A stretch of 64,000 nucleotides of DNA. Source: Uruburuella suis. Lineage in GTDB: Bacteria > Pseudomonadota > Gammaproteobacteria > Burkholderiales > Neisseriaceae. How positions within the stretch are numbered: position 1 is the stretch's first letter; every line of letters starts with the position of its first letter. Shown here one piece after another: positions 37,378 through 46,847 of this stretch. The notes below the pieces were generated by a model. That model was not told the origin of the DNA. It worked only from the letters and a program-made list of their open reading frames with translations, and made no database searches. The position numbers were made by a program, and so were the translations under genes. The stretch covers positions 1 to 64,000 of the forward strand of contig NZ_SLXE01000005.1 in NCBI RefSeq assembly GCF_004341385.1, read 5' to 3'.

Positions 37378-37959
37378 TCAATTGCTGATGGCGCGGGTGA
37401 TTTCACGCGGCACCACATACATATTCAAAGCCGCCTGCATCGGGGCTTCTGAGGCTGAAGAGGTAGTGGCGGTGAGCATCCATTCGTTTGCGCTGCCTTC
37501 GCTGTTCCACGCATAAGCCAGCTGGCTGAGCGAAAAAGGCGCATCGGTGTGCAAATCGCCGCGCGGCTCGGCGCGCAAACCGCCGCCGCCAGCTTCGGCC
37601 AGCCGCATAAATTCGCGGCGCACGATTGCTTCATCGGCCACACGAGCTTTCACGCTGCAATATTGTCCGCCGGCAGCCAGCAAAAAGCGGCCGCCGTTGG
37701 GGCTGTGGCCGCCCCAAGCCTTACGCACGCCCGGCTCGAAACCCCATTTTTGGATTTCATCTGCGCTGAGCGCCTGCATTTTGGCTTCTTGCGCCCAAGC
37801 CGTGATTTTGGTTTCATCCGCACCGTTGGCCACGCAGCCGTTGAAATAAAGCTGCACCGCCTGCTGCGCGTAGCTTTGGGCATTTTTCTGCGCCTGCTCT
37901 TCTTCGGCGCGGCAGGCGGCCAAGAGCGGCAACAAACCGAGCAATAATAAAATTCGCAT
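37378..37959 (-). CDS. Putative lipoprotein
   Basis: Protein of 193 residues with a lipoprotein signal: [16 protein letters not shown], lipobox LAAC with Cys16. The mature part is soluble and contains three further cysteines around residues 42-105; I do not recognise a domain. It probably sits on the periplasmic or outer membrane side. It lies between tusA (13 bp before) and pyrC (40 bp after) on the same strand and may be transcribed with them. Confidence 0.7.
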   Translation of the reverse strand: MRILLLLGLLPLLAACRAEEEQAQKNAQSYAQQAVQLYFNGCVANGADETKITAWAQEAKMQALSADEIQKWGFEPGVRKAWGGHSPNGGRFLLAAGGQYCSVKARVADEAIVRREFMRLAEAGGGGLRAEPRGDLHTDAPFSLSQLAYAWNSEGSANEWMLTATTSSASEAPMQAALNMYVVPREITRAISN

Positions 37960-37972
37960 GTTTCAGACGGCC

Positions 37973-38197
37973 TTATTTGTGTTGCACCACCAAGGTGAAG
38001 ATTTCCCCAGCCTGTGTGGATTCGAGCAACACATGGCCGGTTTGGCGGCAAAAAGCGGCAAAATCATCGGGTGCGCCGGCATCGGTTGCCAGCACAGTAA
38101 TCACTTCACCGGCCTGCATCTGCGCCAGCGCTTTTTTGGTTTTCAAAATCGGCAGCGGGCATTTAAGGCCGGTGAGGTCTAAGGTTTGTGTGTTCAT
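37973..38197 (-). CDS. tusA: TusA/SirA-family sulfur carrier
   Basis: Protein of 74 residues with the family motif KCPLPILKTKKAL; Cys13 is the persulfide-carrying residue. TusA relays sulfur to the 2-thiouridine tRNA pathway, but other members of this family serve different sulfur routes, so the exact role is open. ttcA at 42845 handles a different tRNA thiolation and is not linked. Confidence 0.8.
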   Translation of the reverse strand: MNTQTLDLTGLKCPLPILKTKKALAQMQAGEVITVLATDAGAPDDFAAFCRQTGHVLLESTQAGEIFTLVVQHK

Positions 38198-38308
38198 GTT
38201 CAGATTCGGTAAAACTGGCTTAATGCTTATTATAACCTGTTTGCCGCCTGATTGCGCCGGGGCTTTTAAGCCCCTACAATAGCGGCTGATATTGAAATGG
38301 AGACGCCC

Positions 38309-38914
38309 ATGCGCCGCTTATGCCTGCTGGCCCTGATTGTGGCCGGCACTTCGCTTGCCGCCACCCCGCGCAACGATAAAAACACCACCACCAACACCCG
38401 CTATGTGGAAAGCGCCGCCGAGCGGGCCTCAGGCGAATTCAAAGAAGCCGATGTGGCGCTGCCGCCCGTGCCCGATGCCGGCGGCGAGGGCTGGTTTGAC
38501 CTTTATGTCGGCAACGGCTTCGACAAACAGCCGCGCATCCTGCTCGACAGCATTGCGCTGGCACCCGACGGCAGCGTGCGCTATGTGCTCAATATCCGCT
38601 CGGCCAAAGGCTATGATAATTTAAGCACCGAAGGCTTTTTGTGCTCAGACACTTCTTTGTCGCTCAACGAAGCCAAACGCTCCGCCTATAAAATTTTCGG
38701 CTATGCCGACACGGTAAACCGACGCTGGATCAGCGCGCGCAACAGCGAATGGAAGCCCATCGGCTCGATTTTGAATACCGCCGACCCGGTGCGCACAGTG
38801 CTCTATCGCGCCTTTTGTGTAGACGGTCGCCCCGACAGCAATGCCGCCTTGCAGCAGCGCGTGCGCGAGCGCAGCGGCCGCTATGCCAAGAGCTTGGGCA
38901 ATCCGGGCAAATAG
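38309..38914 (+). CDS. CNP1-like family exported protein
   Basis: Protein of 201 residues with a signal peptide (RRLCLLALIVAGTSLAA, cut near residue 19). The mature part FKEADVALPPVP, GWFDLYVGN, SVRYVLNIRS and AFCVDG matches the CNP1-like family, whose function is unknown. An ATG four codons upstream lacks a ribosome site, whereas GGAG precedes this one at a good distance. Confidence 0.75.
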   Translation: MRRLCLLALIVAGTSLAATPRNDKNTTTNTRYVESAAERASGEFKEADVALPPVPDAGGEGWFDLYVGNGFDKQPRILLDSIALAPDGSVRYVLNIRSAKGYDNLSTEGFLCSDTSLSLNEAKRSAYKIFGYADTVNRRWISARNSEWKPIGSILNTADPVRTVLYRAFCVDGRPDSNAALQQRVRERSGRYAKSLGNPGK

Positions 38915-38940
38915 CGTTTGCTTAAAATCGATCAATAAAC

Positions 38941-38976
38941 CCAAAAGGCCGTCTGAACATTCAGACGGCCTTTTGG
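38941..38976. terminator. DUS-pair terminator
   Basis: CCAAAAGGCCGTCTGAA and its complement TTCAGACGGCCTTTTGG around a 2-base loop, 27 bp after the CNP1-like gene. Confidence 0.85.
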
Positions 38977-39061
38977 GTAATCATTATTGTTAACAATTTT
39001 CTGCCAAACAGATACTTTGCGTGTATGATAGCCGCTTGCTGTTTAACTGATTCACCTCATC

Positions 39062-39826
39062 ATGGATGCCCATCTTATTTTTCTGCTCACGCTTGGCTTT
39101 CTCGCCGGGCTGATGGATGCCGCCGTGGGCGGCGGCGGCCTGCTGCAAATTCCCGGCCTGTTTAACTTTCTGCCGCGCAATATGCCGGTGGCCACGGTGA
39201 TGGGCATCAACAAATTCGCTTCGTTTTGCGGCACGCTCACCGCCACCGGCCAATTTGTGCGCCGCATCGCCGTGCCTTGGAAAATGCTGCTGCCCGCCGC
39301 CGCGCTGGCCTTTCTTGCCTCTTACAGCGGCGCACGGCTGGTGTCTTACATTCCCGTGCAATATATGAAGCCCGCCATGCTGGCGATTATGGCGGTGATG
39401 TTTGTTTACACTTTTTGCAAAAAAGACCTCGGCCAAGCCGTGCGCACCACCGCGCTCAGCCGCAAAGAAACCGCTTGGGGCTTGTTTTTCGGCGCGCTTA
39501 TCGGCTTTTACGACGGCGTGTTCGGCCCGGGCACCGGCAGCCTGCTGGCCTTTATTTTCGTGCGCTTTTTCGCTTATGATTTCCTCACCGCCACCGCTTC
39601 GGCCAAAGTCATCAACCTCACCACCAACCTGGCCGCGCTGAGTTTTTTCGTGCCCAACGGCCATATTGTGTGGGCGTGGGCGCTGCCTTTGGCGCTGGCC
39701 AACCTCAGCGGCGGCTTGGTGGGCGCACATTTGGCCATGAGGGGCGGCAGCAAATTTCTGCGCTACGGTTTTATGGCGCTTTTGTGCATCATGATCGGCA
39801 AATTCGGCTGGGATTTATTGCATTAG
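39062..39826 (+). CDS. TSUP-family (TauE/SafE) membrane transporter
   Basis: Membrane protein of 254 residues with about eight hydrophobic segments and the two family repeats, beginning GLMDAAVGGGGLLQIP and FYDGVFGPGTGSLLAF. TSUP proteins move sulfite or other sulfur-containing or organic anions; the substrate is unknown. Its TAG stop is the first triplet of a TAGGGTCTG-type repeat element, so the insertion may have set the C-terminus. Confidence 0.85.
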   Translation: MDAHLIFLLTLGFLAGLMDAAVGGGGLLQIPGLFNFLPRNMPVATVMGINKFASFCGTLTATGQFVRRIAVPWKMLLPAAALAFLASYSGARLVSYIPVQYMKPAMLAIMAVMFVYTFCKKDLGQAVRTTALSRKETAWGLFFGALIGFYDGVFGPGTGSLLAFIFVRFFAYDFLTATASAKVINLTTNLAALSFFVPNGHIVWAWALPLALANLSGGLVGAHLAMRGGSKFLRYGFMALLCIMIGKFGWDLLH

Positions 39827-39986
39827 GGTCTGCTCACAATCCATCACGCGGCAATCTTTGGGTCCAAAAACGCGCCTGCTGCGTTGAAAATGCTCGCAAG
39901 GTGTCCAACCTTGCTGCGCTTTTCGCCTTGCAAGCGCGCTTTTGCGCTCAAAATCTTACGCACGGATGAAATGTGAACAGACCCTA
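39824..39986. mobile_element. MITE-like element, TAGGGTCTG family, full copy
   Basis: 163 bp, with tips TAGGGTCTGCTCACA and (inverted) TAGGGTCTGTTCACATTTC. It has no reading frame. The left TAG is the stop codon of the TSUP gene. A shorter relative at 46642 also begins at a stop codon. Confidence 0.8.
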
Positions 39987-40050
39987 AGCCCTTGCAAATT
40001 CATGTTTTGCCTATATTGCTGAAGCATTAATCTTTCAGACGGCCTTTATT

Positions 40051-40452
40051 ATGAACATCAGTGAAACTGCACGCCTCAGCGGCCTTTCCAGCAAAATGAT
40101 ACGCGATTACGAGCGGCTGGGCTTGATTCCGCCGGCAGGGCGCAGCGAAGCGGGCTACCGCCAATACAGCGCCCGCGACCTTGACACGCTGCACTTTATC
40201 AAACACGCGCGCGAGGTGGATTTTTCGCTCGCCCAAATTCAAACTCTGCTCGAATTGAAACACAACCCGCACCGCGCCAGCGCCGATGTGAAGCAATTGG
40301 TGGGCGAACACATCAGCGCCTTGCAGCATAAAATCAACCGTCTGCAAAGTATGGCCGACACGCTGCAGGGCTGGTACGACTGCTGCAAGGGCAACCAAGA
40401 GCCTGATTGCGCGATTATCGAGCAACTCTCTGAAAATAAAGGCACACCATGA
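40051..40452 (+). CDS. cueR: MerR-family copper-type regulator (CueR-like)
   Basis: MerR protein of 133 residues. Residues 1-70 form the winged helix (MNISETARLSGLSSKMIRDYERLGLI), then a dimer helix, and the metal loop has Cys112 and Cys120 (CKGNQEPDC, a Cys-x7-Cys spacing), which matches the Cu(I) site of CueR; Cys111 is extra. No copper-efflux gene is adjacent. It overlaps a 35-codon membrane ORF (ATGA). Confidence 0.8.
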   Translation: MNISETARLSGLSSKMIRDYERLGLIPPAGRSEAGYRQYSARDLDTLHFIKHAREVDFSLAQIQTLLELKHNPHRASADVKQLVGEHISALQHKINRLQSMADTLQGWYDCCKGNQEPDCAIIEQLSENKGTP

Positions 40453-40556
40453 TGAAAAATATTGTATTCGGCGTTTTGCTGTTTGGCTGCATCTATGCCA
40501 TTGTGTTGTTTGTAGGTAAGCGCCGCCAAGCCCGTAATGATGGTAGGCGTGATTAG
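40449..40556 (+). CDS. Small membrane ORF coupled to cueR, 35 residues
   Basis: It starts MMKNIVFGVLLFGCIYAIVL and ends FVGKRRQARNDGRRD, a single hydrophobic helix with a basic tail. Its ATG overlaps the regulator stop as ATGA. It may be a genuine small protein or the remains of a larger gene; no family is recognised. Confidence 0.4.
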   Translation: MMKNIVFGVLLFGCIYAIVLFVGKRRQARNDGRRD

Positions 40557-40715
40557 CCGCGTTTTTGCGGTGCAATCGTAGGTATGAACGATGATATCGG
40601 CTTTAAGTTGATTGAAAGTTTTCAGGTTGTCTGAAGCTTTGCTGCTTGCTTGAATGGTTTGAATGCAAGTTTCATGCGTATGGTTAGGCTTTGTTTTGAC
40701 AAAGCTGACCGTAGT

Positions 40716-40863
40716 TATAGTGGAATGCAAGAAAAGTGACGCAACGGGTAGATTGGGTTGAAAATCCAACAAGCCCGCAGGCCGTCTGAAACGTTGGGTT
40801 TAGCAACCCAACCTACACCGTTATAGAGCGTAGTTGTATCTTTTTTTCTTGCATTCCACTATA
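40716..40863. mobile_element. MITE-like palindrome, TATAGTGGAATGC family, copy 2
   Basis: 148 bp with tips TATAGTGGAATGCAAGAAAA and the inverted copy, inner GTAGATTGGGTTG arms and a central DUS. No coding capacity. Confidence 0.85.
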
Positions 40864-40868
40864 TGCAG

Positions 40869-40904
40869 CAAAGGCCGTCTGAAAAGTCTTTCAGACGGCC
40901 TTTG
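40869..40904. terminator. DUS-pair terminator after recA
   Basis: CAAAGGCCGTCTGAAA and its complement around a 4-base loop, 19 bp beyond the recA stop on the minus strand. Confidence 0.8.
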
Positions 40905-40922
40905 GCGTTTTATTTCAAGCGT

Positions 40923-41969
40923 TTATTCTTCCGGCGTTTCACCGTCGGTGTCGTCGATTTTGCCTTCGGTGATGTCGATGTCCACGCCCACGGCGGCGCG
41001 GATTTGGGCGTCGATTTCGGTGGCGATGGCGGGGTTTTCTTTCAGCCACAGGCGCACGTTGTCTTTGCCTTGGCCGATTTTGGCGCCGTTGTAGCTATAC
41101 CAGGCGCCGGATTTGTCGACGATATTGTGCTTCACGCCGATGTCGATCAATTCGCCTTCCCAGCTCACGCCCTCGCCGTAGAGAATGTCGAATTCGGCCT
41201 GGCGGAAGGGCGGGGCGACTTTGTTTTTAATCACTTTCACGCGGGTTTCGTTGCCGATTACATCGTCGCCTTTTTTAATCTGGCCGGTGCGGCGGATATC
41301 GAGGCGCACGGAGGCATAGAATTTGAGCGCGTTGCCGCCGGTGGTGGTTTCGGGGCTGCCGAACATTACACCGATTTTCATGCGGATTTGGTTGATAAAC
41401 ACCACCAGCGTGTTGGTTTTTTTGATGTGGCCGGTGAGCTTGCGCAAAGCCTGGCTCATCAGGCGGGCTTGCAGGCCGACGTGGCTGTCGCCCATTTCGC
41501 CTTCGATTTCGGCTTTCGGCACGAGCGCGGCCACGGAATCGACCACCACCATGTCTACGCCGCCGGAGCGCACCAGCATATCGCAGATTTCGAGCGCCTG
41601 CTCGCCGGTGTCGGGCTGAGACACCATTAAGTCTTCCACTTTCACGCCGAGCTTGCGTGCATAAATGGGGTCGAACGCGTTTTCGGCATCGATAAAGGCG
41701 CACACGCCGCCGTTTTTCTGGCATTGGGCGATGGTTTCGAGGCAGAGGGTGGTTTTGCCGGAAGATTCGGGGCCGAAGATTTCCACCACGCGCCCGCGCG
41801 GCAGGCCGCCGACGCCGAGGGCTAAATCGAGGCCGAGTGAACCTGTGGAGATAACTTCGAGGTTTTCGTCTTTATGGCTGCCGTCCATTTTCATGATGGA
41901 GCCTTTGCCGAATTGTTTTTCAATTTGGGCTAGGGCGGCGGCCAAGGCTTTGCTTTTTTCGTCTGACAT
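40923..41969 (-). CDS. recA: Recombinase A
   Basis: RecA of 348 residues, the strand-exchange protein required for recombination and for DNA transformation, which matters in a DUS-using organism. Walker [10 protein letters not shown] (residues 66-74), [29 protein letters not shown] and the L2 segment [17 protein letters not shown] are intact. The C-terminus is acidic, as usual. Confidence 0.97.
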   Translation of the reverse strand: MSDEKSKALAAALAQIEKQFGKGSIMKMDGSHKDENLEVISTGSLGLDLALGVGGLPRGRVVEIFGPESSGKTTLCLETIAQCQKNGGVCAFIDAENAFDPIYARKLGVKVEDLMVSQPDTGEQALEICDMLVRSGGVDMVVVDSVAALVPKAEIEGEMGDSHVGLQARLMSQALRKLTGHIKKTNTLVVFINQIRMKIGVMFGSPETTTGGNALKFYASVRLDIRRTGQIKKGDDVIGNETRVKVIKNKVAPPFRQAEFDILYGEGVSWEGELIDIGVKHNIVDKSGAWYSYNGAKIGQGKDNVRLWLKENPAIATEIDAQIRAAVGVDIDITEGKIDDTDGETPEE

Positions 41970-42097
41970 AAGGGCTCTCGTGTGTAAACTAAGAATTATC
42001 TTAGCTATTGTCTCATAAAATAAGAAAAAGTATAGTTTTATTTTAATTTTGTTGTTTTTGGTGAGCCGAATTCACTTTGTAAGCGAAATAAGGGCTT

Positions 42098-42586
42098 TTA
42101 AAACAGGCTGATAATGCCCAGCACGGCCAGCGTTAAAATAATGGTGAGTGCGCAGCCCACTTTGGCAATCACGCCCATGATAAAGCCGATAAACGTGCCC
42201 ACGCCCACTTTGCCGGCCGACCATAAATCTTTGCGCGCCCAAAATTCGCCGATGCCGGCGCCGAGCAAGGGGCCGAGCAACAGGCCGGGCAGCGAGAAAA
42301 AAGCGCCGGCGATGCCGCCGATTAAAGCGCCCCAAAGCGCGGTTTTGCTGGCACCGGTGAATTTGGCGCCGAGCATGCCGGCGATATAATCCATGGCGGT
42401 GCCCACGGCGGCCACCACGCCGAGAAACACCAGCGTGCCAGTGCCGATAATTTGATAATCGCCGGCATAGGCCAGCAGCCATGCGCCGGCAAACATCAGG
42501 CCGAGGCCGGGAATGGCGGGGTAAACGGTGCCGAGCAGGCCGATCAAGAGCGCCATCAGGCCGAGAATGATGAGAATGATGAGCAT
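42098..42586 (-). CDS. DUF456-family membrane protein
   Basis: Protein of 162 residues with four to five hydrophobic segments and glycine-zipper-like repeats (GALIGGIAGAFFSLPGLLLGPLLGAGIGE) typical of DUF456 proteins. The function is unknown; it sits in the inner membrane. It is 128 bp downstream of recA reading direction and separated from ttcA by two DUS hairpins. Confidence 0.78.
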   Translation of the reverse strand: MLIILIILGLMALLIGLLGTVYPAIPGLGLMFAGAWLLAYAGDYQIIGTGTLVFLGVVAAVGTAMDYIAGMLGAKFTGASKTALWGALIGGIAGAFFSLPGLLLGPLLGAGIGEFWARKDLWSAGKVGVGTFIGFIMGVIAKVGCALTIILTLAVLGIISLF

Positions 42587-42616
42587 GTTTGTCCTTGTGT
42601 TTGCATATTAAAACAG

Positions 42617-42644
42617 AGGCCGTCTGAAAGGTTTCAGACGGCCT
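42617..42644. repeat. DUS inverted pair upstream of the DUF456 gene
   Basis: AGGCCGTCTGAAA arms with a 2-base loop, 30 bp before the start codon. Confidence 0.65.
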
Positions 42645-42780
42645 TTTACATGCGGGGAAAAGCGCTAAATTCAATGCCGGCGCGGATGTTTATATTTGTT
42701 TATTTGAAGATGCGTATGATTTTAGGTTTGTTGTGATGACAGGCCAATAGATTATATCTGCAAAGAAGTGCATACAAATG

Positions 42781-42804
42781 GCCGTCTGAAAGGTTTCAGA
42801 CGGC
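42781..42804. terminator. DUS-pair terminator after ttcA
   Basis: GCCGTCTGAAA and its complement around 2 bases, extended by CAAATG-type flanks, about 40 bp beyond the ttcA stop. Confidence 0.7.
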
Positions 42805-42844
42805 TATTTGTATTTAAATGGGCGCAAACGCTCTGCTTTAGGGT

Positions 42845-43804
42845 TTAGGCTTTCGGCCTGCTGGCCAAAATATTGATCACTTTTTGCGGTGCAGCCGCTT
42901 CTATTTTAATGCTGTTTTCAGCGCTGTCATTAAGGCCGTCTGAAGCGGTGGCAAATTGCGGTGGCATGCTTTCGCGGTCAAACGCCAAATCGCCACCGTG
43001 CTTGAGCGCTTGGCCTTTTGCGAGTGATTTGAAGTCGAATAAATCGGGGTCGGCCAGGTGCGAGGGCACCACGTTTTGCAGCGCTGAAAACATGCTCTCG
43101 ATGCGGCCGGGAAAGCGTTTGTCCCAATCGTTGAGCATTTCTTTAATCACCTGCCGTTGCAGATTGGGCTGCGAACCGCACAGGTTGCACGGGATAATCG
43201 GAAATTGTTTCAGCTCGGCATAGCGGGCCAAATCTTTTTCTTTCACATAGGCCAAGGGGCGGATAACGATGTGTTCGCCATTGTCGCTCACGAGCTTGGG
43301 CGGCATGGCTTTGAGCTTGCCGCCGTAAAACATATTTAAAAACAGCGTTTGCAAAATATCGTCGCGGTGGTGGCCGAGCGCGATTTTGCTGCAACCCAAT
43401 TCTTTTGCCACGCGGTAAAGCACGCCGCGGCGCAGGCGGCTGCACAGCGAGCAGGTGGTTTTGCCCTCTTCAATCACCCGCTTCACCACGGAATAAGTGT
43501 CTTCTTCGATGATGTGGTAGGGCACGCCGATGCTTTGCAGATATTCGGGCAGAACATGCTCGGGAAAGCCCGGCTGCTTTTGGTCGAGGTTGACGGCCAT
43601 CAGCTCGAAATCAATCGGCGCGCTGGCTTGAAGCTGGCGCAAAATATCCAAAAGCGCATAGCTGTCTTTGCCGCCCGAGAGACACACCATGATTTTGTCG
43701 CCGGCTTCAATCATGTTGAAATCATTAACAGCATCGCCCACGGCATGGCGCAGGCGCTTGTTTAATTTGTTGTTTTCCAGCTCGTGTTTCGGTTTTTTAG
43801 ACAT
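42845..43804 (-). CDS. ttcA: tRNA-cytidine(32) 2-sulfurtransferase
   Basis: PP-loop ATPase of 319 residues that thiolates C32 of some tRNAs. The PP-loop SGGKDS is at residues 43-48. The Fe-S cluster cysteines are Cys118 and Cys121 (CSLC) and a second pair in [12 protein letters not shown]. The C-terminal 45 residues are variable. It is oxygen-sensitive in known cases and fits a normal housekeeping role. Confidence 0.92.
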   Translation of the reverse strand: MSKKPKHELENNKLNKRLRHAVGDAVNDFNMIEAGDKIMVCLSGGKDSYALLDILRQLQASAPIDFELMAVNLDQKQPGFPEHVLPEYLQSIGVPYHIIEEDTYSVVKRVIEEGKTTCSLCSRLRRGVLYRVAKELGCSKIALGHHRDDILQTLFLNMFYGGKLKAMPPKLVSDNGEHIVIRPLAYVKEKDLARYAELKQFPIIPCNLCGSQPNLQRQVIKEMLNDWDKRFPGRIESMFSALQNVVPSHLADPDLFDFKSLAKGQALKHGGDLAFDRESMPPQFATASDGLNDSAENSIKIEAAAPQKVINILASRPKA

Positions 43805-43877
43805 GGTTTTGTGCAGGGTGAAAATTCAAGCGGCAATTATACGCTATCGTGAAACAGGCGCAAAACGGCTGTTGTTT

Positions 43878-43913
43878 ATCAGGCCGTCTGAAAAAAGTTT
43901 CAGACGGCCTGAT
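43878..43913. repeat. DUS inverted pair
   Basis: ATCAGGCCGTCTGAAA and its complement around a 4-base loop. It abuts the MITE-like element that begins at 43912. Confidence 0.65.
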
Positions 43914-44013
43914 ACCAATCCAAAAAAATAACCTAACTTCGTTGTCTCGCCTTGCCGTACGTGTGTACTGTCTGCGGCTCGCCGCCTTGTTAGCTTACTT
44001 TTTTGAATGGGTA
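43912..44013. mobile_element. MITE-like element, ATACCAATCC family, intact copy
   Basis: Tips ATACCAATCCAAAAAAATAA and, inverted, ATACCCATTCAAAAAAGTAA. The interior is GC-richer with inverted CAAGGCG-type segments. About 102 bp, with no reading frame. Partial relatives lie at 29934, 30105, 31924 and 50470. Confidence 0.75.
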
Positions 44014-44107
44014 TGATAAATGAAAAGAGATAATCAAATAATGAAATATCGCTTCGTATCATAAACGCTGTTCAAGCGGTTTATTAACATTACTGCGTGT
44101 AAGCGAA

Positions 44108-44135
44108 AGGCCGTCTGAAAACTTTCAGACGGCCT
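44108..44135. terminator. DUS-pair terminator after argH
   Basis: AGGCCGTCTGAAA arms with a 2-base loop, 47 bp past the argH stop on the minus strand. Confidence 0.75.
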
Positions 44136-44181
44136 GATAAATGCTTATATAAAAAAGTATATTTTTTTGTTTGCGCTGGAC

Positions 44182-45564
44182 TCAGCCGGCGATAAGGGCG
44201 CGCCAGCGCGCCACTTGCCGGCGCACTTGCTCGGGCGCGGTGCCGCCCAAGTGGTTGCGGGCATTAAGGCTGCCCTCGGGCGTGAGCACGTTGTAAACAT
44301 CTTCGTTGATTAAATCGGAAAAGCTTTGCAGATCTTCGAGCGGCAGCTCGCTCAAATCTACGCCGGCGCGGTCGGCATGGCGCACGGCCAGCGCCACCAC
44401 TTCGTGGCTGTCGCGAAAAGGCATGCCTTTTTTCACCAGATAATCGGCCAAATCGGTGGCGGTGGCAAAGCCCTGCATCACGGCCGCGCGCATGTTTTCG
44501 GGCTTCACGGTAACGCCGCGCATCATGTCGGCATAAATGCGCAAGGTGTCGATTAGCGTGTCTACCGTGTCAAACAGCGGCTCTTTGTCTTCCTGATTGT
44601 CTTTATTGTAGGCCAAGGGCTGCGATTTCATCAGCATCATCAGGCCGGTGAGGTGCCCGATCACGCGGCCGGATTTGCCGCGCACCAATTCGGGCACATC
44701 GGGGTTTTTCTTTTGCGGCATGATGCTGGAGCCGGTGCAGAAGCGGTCGGCAATGTCGATAAAGCCGAAGCGCGGGCTCATCCATAAAATCAGCTCTTCG
44801 GAAAGGCGGCTCAAATGAATCATCACCAGGCTGGCTGCGGCGGTGAATTCGATGGCAAAATCGCGATCCGACACGGCATCGAGCGAATTTTGGCAGATTT
44901 GCTCAAAGCCCAGCAATTGGGCGGTGGTTTCGCGGCGGATGGGATAAGTGGTGCCGGCCAGCGCGGCGGCGCCCAGCGGCATGCGGTTGACGCGGCGGCG
45001 GCAATCGGCCATGCGCTCGTGGTCGCGGCCGAGCATTTCCACATAAGCGAGCATGTGGTGGCCGAAGCTCACCGGCTGGGCCACTTGCAAGTGGGTGAAG
45101 CCGGGCATCACCACTTCGGCGTTTTGCTCGGCCAAATCGAGCAGGGCAGCCTGAAGGCTTTGCAGCAGCGCCTGAATTTCGGTGATTTCATCGCGCAGCC
45201 ACAGGCGGATATCTGTGGCCACTTGATCGTTGCGGCTGCGGCCGGTGTGCAGGCGTTTGCCAGCATCGCCGATTTTATCGGTGAGGCGCCGCTCGATATT
45301 CATGTGCACGTCTTCCAAATCCAGCAACCAAGGCATTTTGCCGACTTCGATTTCTGCTATAATTTCGGCCATGCCTTGCTCGATGGCGGCCAAATCTTCT
45401 GCGCTCAACACACCGGCTTGCTGCAGCATTTGCGCATGCGCCAGCGAGCCTTGTATGTCCCATTTGGCCAAACGTTTGTCGAAATCAATCGAGCCGGTGT
45501 ATTTTTTCACCAGCTCGGCAACAGGCTCGTTGAAGCGGCCCGACCATGTTTTATTATCCGTCAT
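44182..45564 (-). CDS. argH: Argininosuccinate lyase
   Basis: Fumarase/aspartase-superfamily enzyme of 460 residues that splits argininosuccinate to arginine and fumarate. The signature [12 protein letters not shown] (about 278-289) holds the catalytic Ser, and [13 protein letters not shown] and TxLQxAQPV-like [13 protein letters not shown] are present. It is divergent from the histidine kinase gene 51 bp away. Confidence 0.95.
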   Translation of the reverse strand: MTDNKTWSGRFNEPVAELVKKYTGSIDFDKRLAKWDIQGSLAHAQMLQQAGVLSAEDLAAIEQGMAEIIAEIEVGKMPWLLDLEDVHMNIERRLTDKIGDAGKRLHTGRSRNDQVATDIRLWLRDEITEIQALLQSLQAALLDLAEQNAEVVMPGFTHLQVAQPVSFGHHMLAYVEMLGRDHERMADCRRRVNRMPLGAAALAGTTYPIRRETTAQLLGFEQICQNSLDAVSDRDFAIEFTAAASLVMIHLSRLSEELILWMSPRFGFIDIADRFCTGSSIMPQKKNPDVPELVRGKSGRVIGHLTGLMMLMKSQPLAYNKDNQEDKEPLFDTVDTLIDTLRIYADMMRGVTVKPENMRAAVMQGFATATDLADYLVKKGMPFRDSHEVVALAVRHADRAGVDLSELPLEDLQSFSDLINEDVYNVLTPEGSLNARNHLGGTAPEQVRRQVARWRALIAG

Positions 45565-45615
45565 GCTTAATTATCCACTGCGTTGTTGGTTTTTAGAAGT
45601 TAAGGTTTGTTGCTT

Positions 45616-46644
45616 ATGCCCATTATACGTCAAATAAGGTCTTTGTTTGCGGTTCCGGATATGCGTAATTTCGGCTCGATTCAAAGATTGATGCTGTTTG
45701 CTTTTGCCTGCGTGTTGCTTTTCCCCTTGCTGGTTGCATCGTTAGCCGATTATGGCAAGGTGGTTTATGTGACGGCGGCTTGGGCGGGGCCGACTTTGCT
45801 TTTGCTGGTGGTGGCAGGCTATCTTTCCGGCGATTTTTTGGCGGGCAGCCGCTTTGCCGTGCCGATTGCCTATGGGGCGGGCGTGGGCTTTTTCGTGCTG
45901 GTAGATCATTTGCTGCTGGGCGAGCTGCTTTATTTTTGGCAGCATTTTTGGCAATTCAACAGCTTTTTGCTGATGTTTATGTATAGCGAAGGGGTGCGCC
46001 GGCGCACGCTCACGCCGGCGCTCTCTGAGGCGCGCCTCACAGCACTCACCGCCCGCATCCGCCCGCATTTTTTGTTTAACAGCCTCAATGCCGCCATCAG
46101 CCTGATCCGCCTGCGCCCTTATGATGCGGAAACCTTGCTGGAAAACTTAGCCAATCTTTTTCGGGCGCAGCTCAAAGATGGCAGCCAAAACAGCACTTTG
46201 AGGCAGGAAATCGAATGGGCGCAGGAATATGTGGCCATCGAGCAAATCCGCATGGGCCCCACACGGGTGCAGGTGATGTGGCAGCACGATGCGCCTGATG
46301 ATGCGGAAACGCCGCACCTGCTGCTTCAGCCTTTGCTTGAAAATGCAGTGTTTCACGGCATTGAATCCACTCACCGTCCGGGCATGATTTCGGTGAAAAC
46401 CACCCGCCAAAATCATTGGATTTATATCCGCATCGAAAACCCTTATGTGCCCTCAGAGAGCGAAGACAACGTGAAGCCGCACAAAGGCAATTCGATGGCT
46501 TTGCGCAATCTGCAAGAGCGGCTCACGCTGATGTATGACAACGATGCGCAAATCAAAAGCCGCCAGCTCGATGGGGTTTTCCGGGTGGATATCCGCCTGC
46601 CTTACCGCAAAGAATCATCTGATATCAACCGCTTGTTTGGTTAG
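45616..46644 (+). CDS. LytS/AlgZ-type sensor histidine kinase
   Basis: Membrane kinase of 342 residues with four hydrophobic segments (about 23-45, 54-72, 82-102 and 104-124). A His_kinase domain follows; the phosphorylated residue is His151 in IRPHFLFNSLN, with a C-terminal ATPase domain (LLLQPLLENAVFHG, NSMALRNLQERL). Family members pair with LytTR-type regulators, but no response regulator is next to it; gyrA follows. Its TAG stop is the first triplet of a TAGGGTCTG repeat. A TTG start 9 bases earlier is possible. Confidence 0.82.
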   Translation: MPIIRQIRSLFAVPDMRNFGSIQRLMLFAFACVLLFPLLVASLADYGKVVYVTAAWAGPTLLLLVVAGYLSGDFLAGSRFAVPIAYGAGVGFFVLVDHLLLGELLYFWQHFWQFNSFLLMFMYSEGVRRRTLTPALSEARLTALTARIRPHFLFNSLNAAISLIRLRPYDAETLLENLANLFRAQLKDGSQNSTLRQEIEWAQEYVAIEQIRMGPTRVQVMWQHDAPDDAETPHLLLQPLLENAVFHGIESTHRPGMISVKTTRQNHWIYIRIENPYVPSESEDNVKPHKGNSMALRNLQERLTLMYDNDAQIKSRQLDGVFRVDIRLPYRKESSDINRLFG

Positions 46645-46718
46645 GGTCTGTTCACAATTCATCACGGCAATGTTGGTTCAAAATCCGGCTTGCGGATGAA
46701 ATGTGAATAATGGGCCTA
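46642..46718. mobile_element. TAGGGTCTG-family element, short copy
   Basis: It begins TAGGGTCTGTTCACAATTCA at the kinase stop codon and ends near GGATGAAATGTGAATAATGG, matching both ends of the 39824-39986 copy with the middle deleted and the right tip decayed. Confidence 0.7.
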
Positions 46719-46847
46719 AAAAGGTGTAAATACCTGAGGCCGTCTGAAAAAAATGCAAGCCGTATATCTTGGCAACGCGCCGCCAACCAGCCCCTGTTTT
46801 GTGCTAAAATCGACACACATTTATCTGCTGAAATCGAAATATCCATT

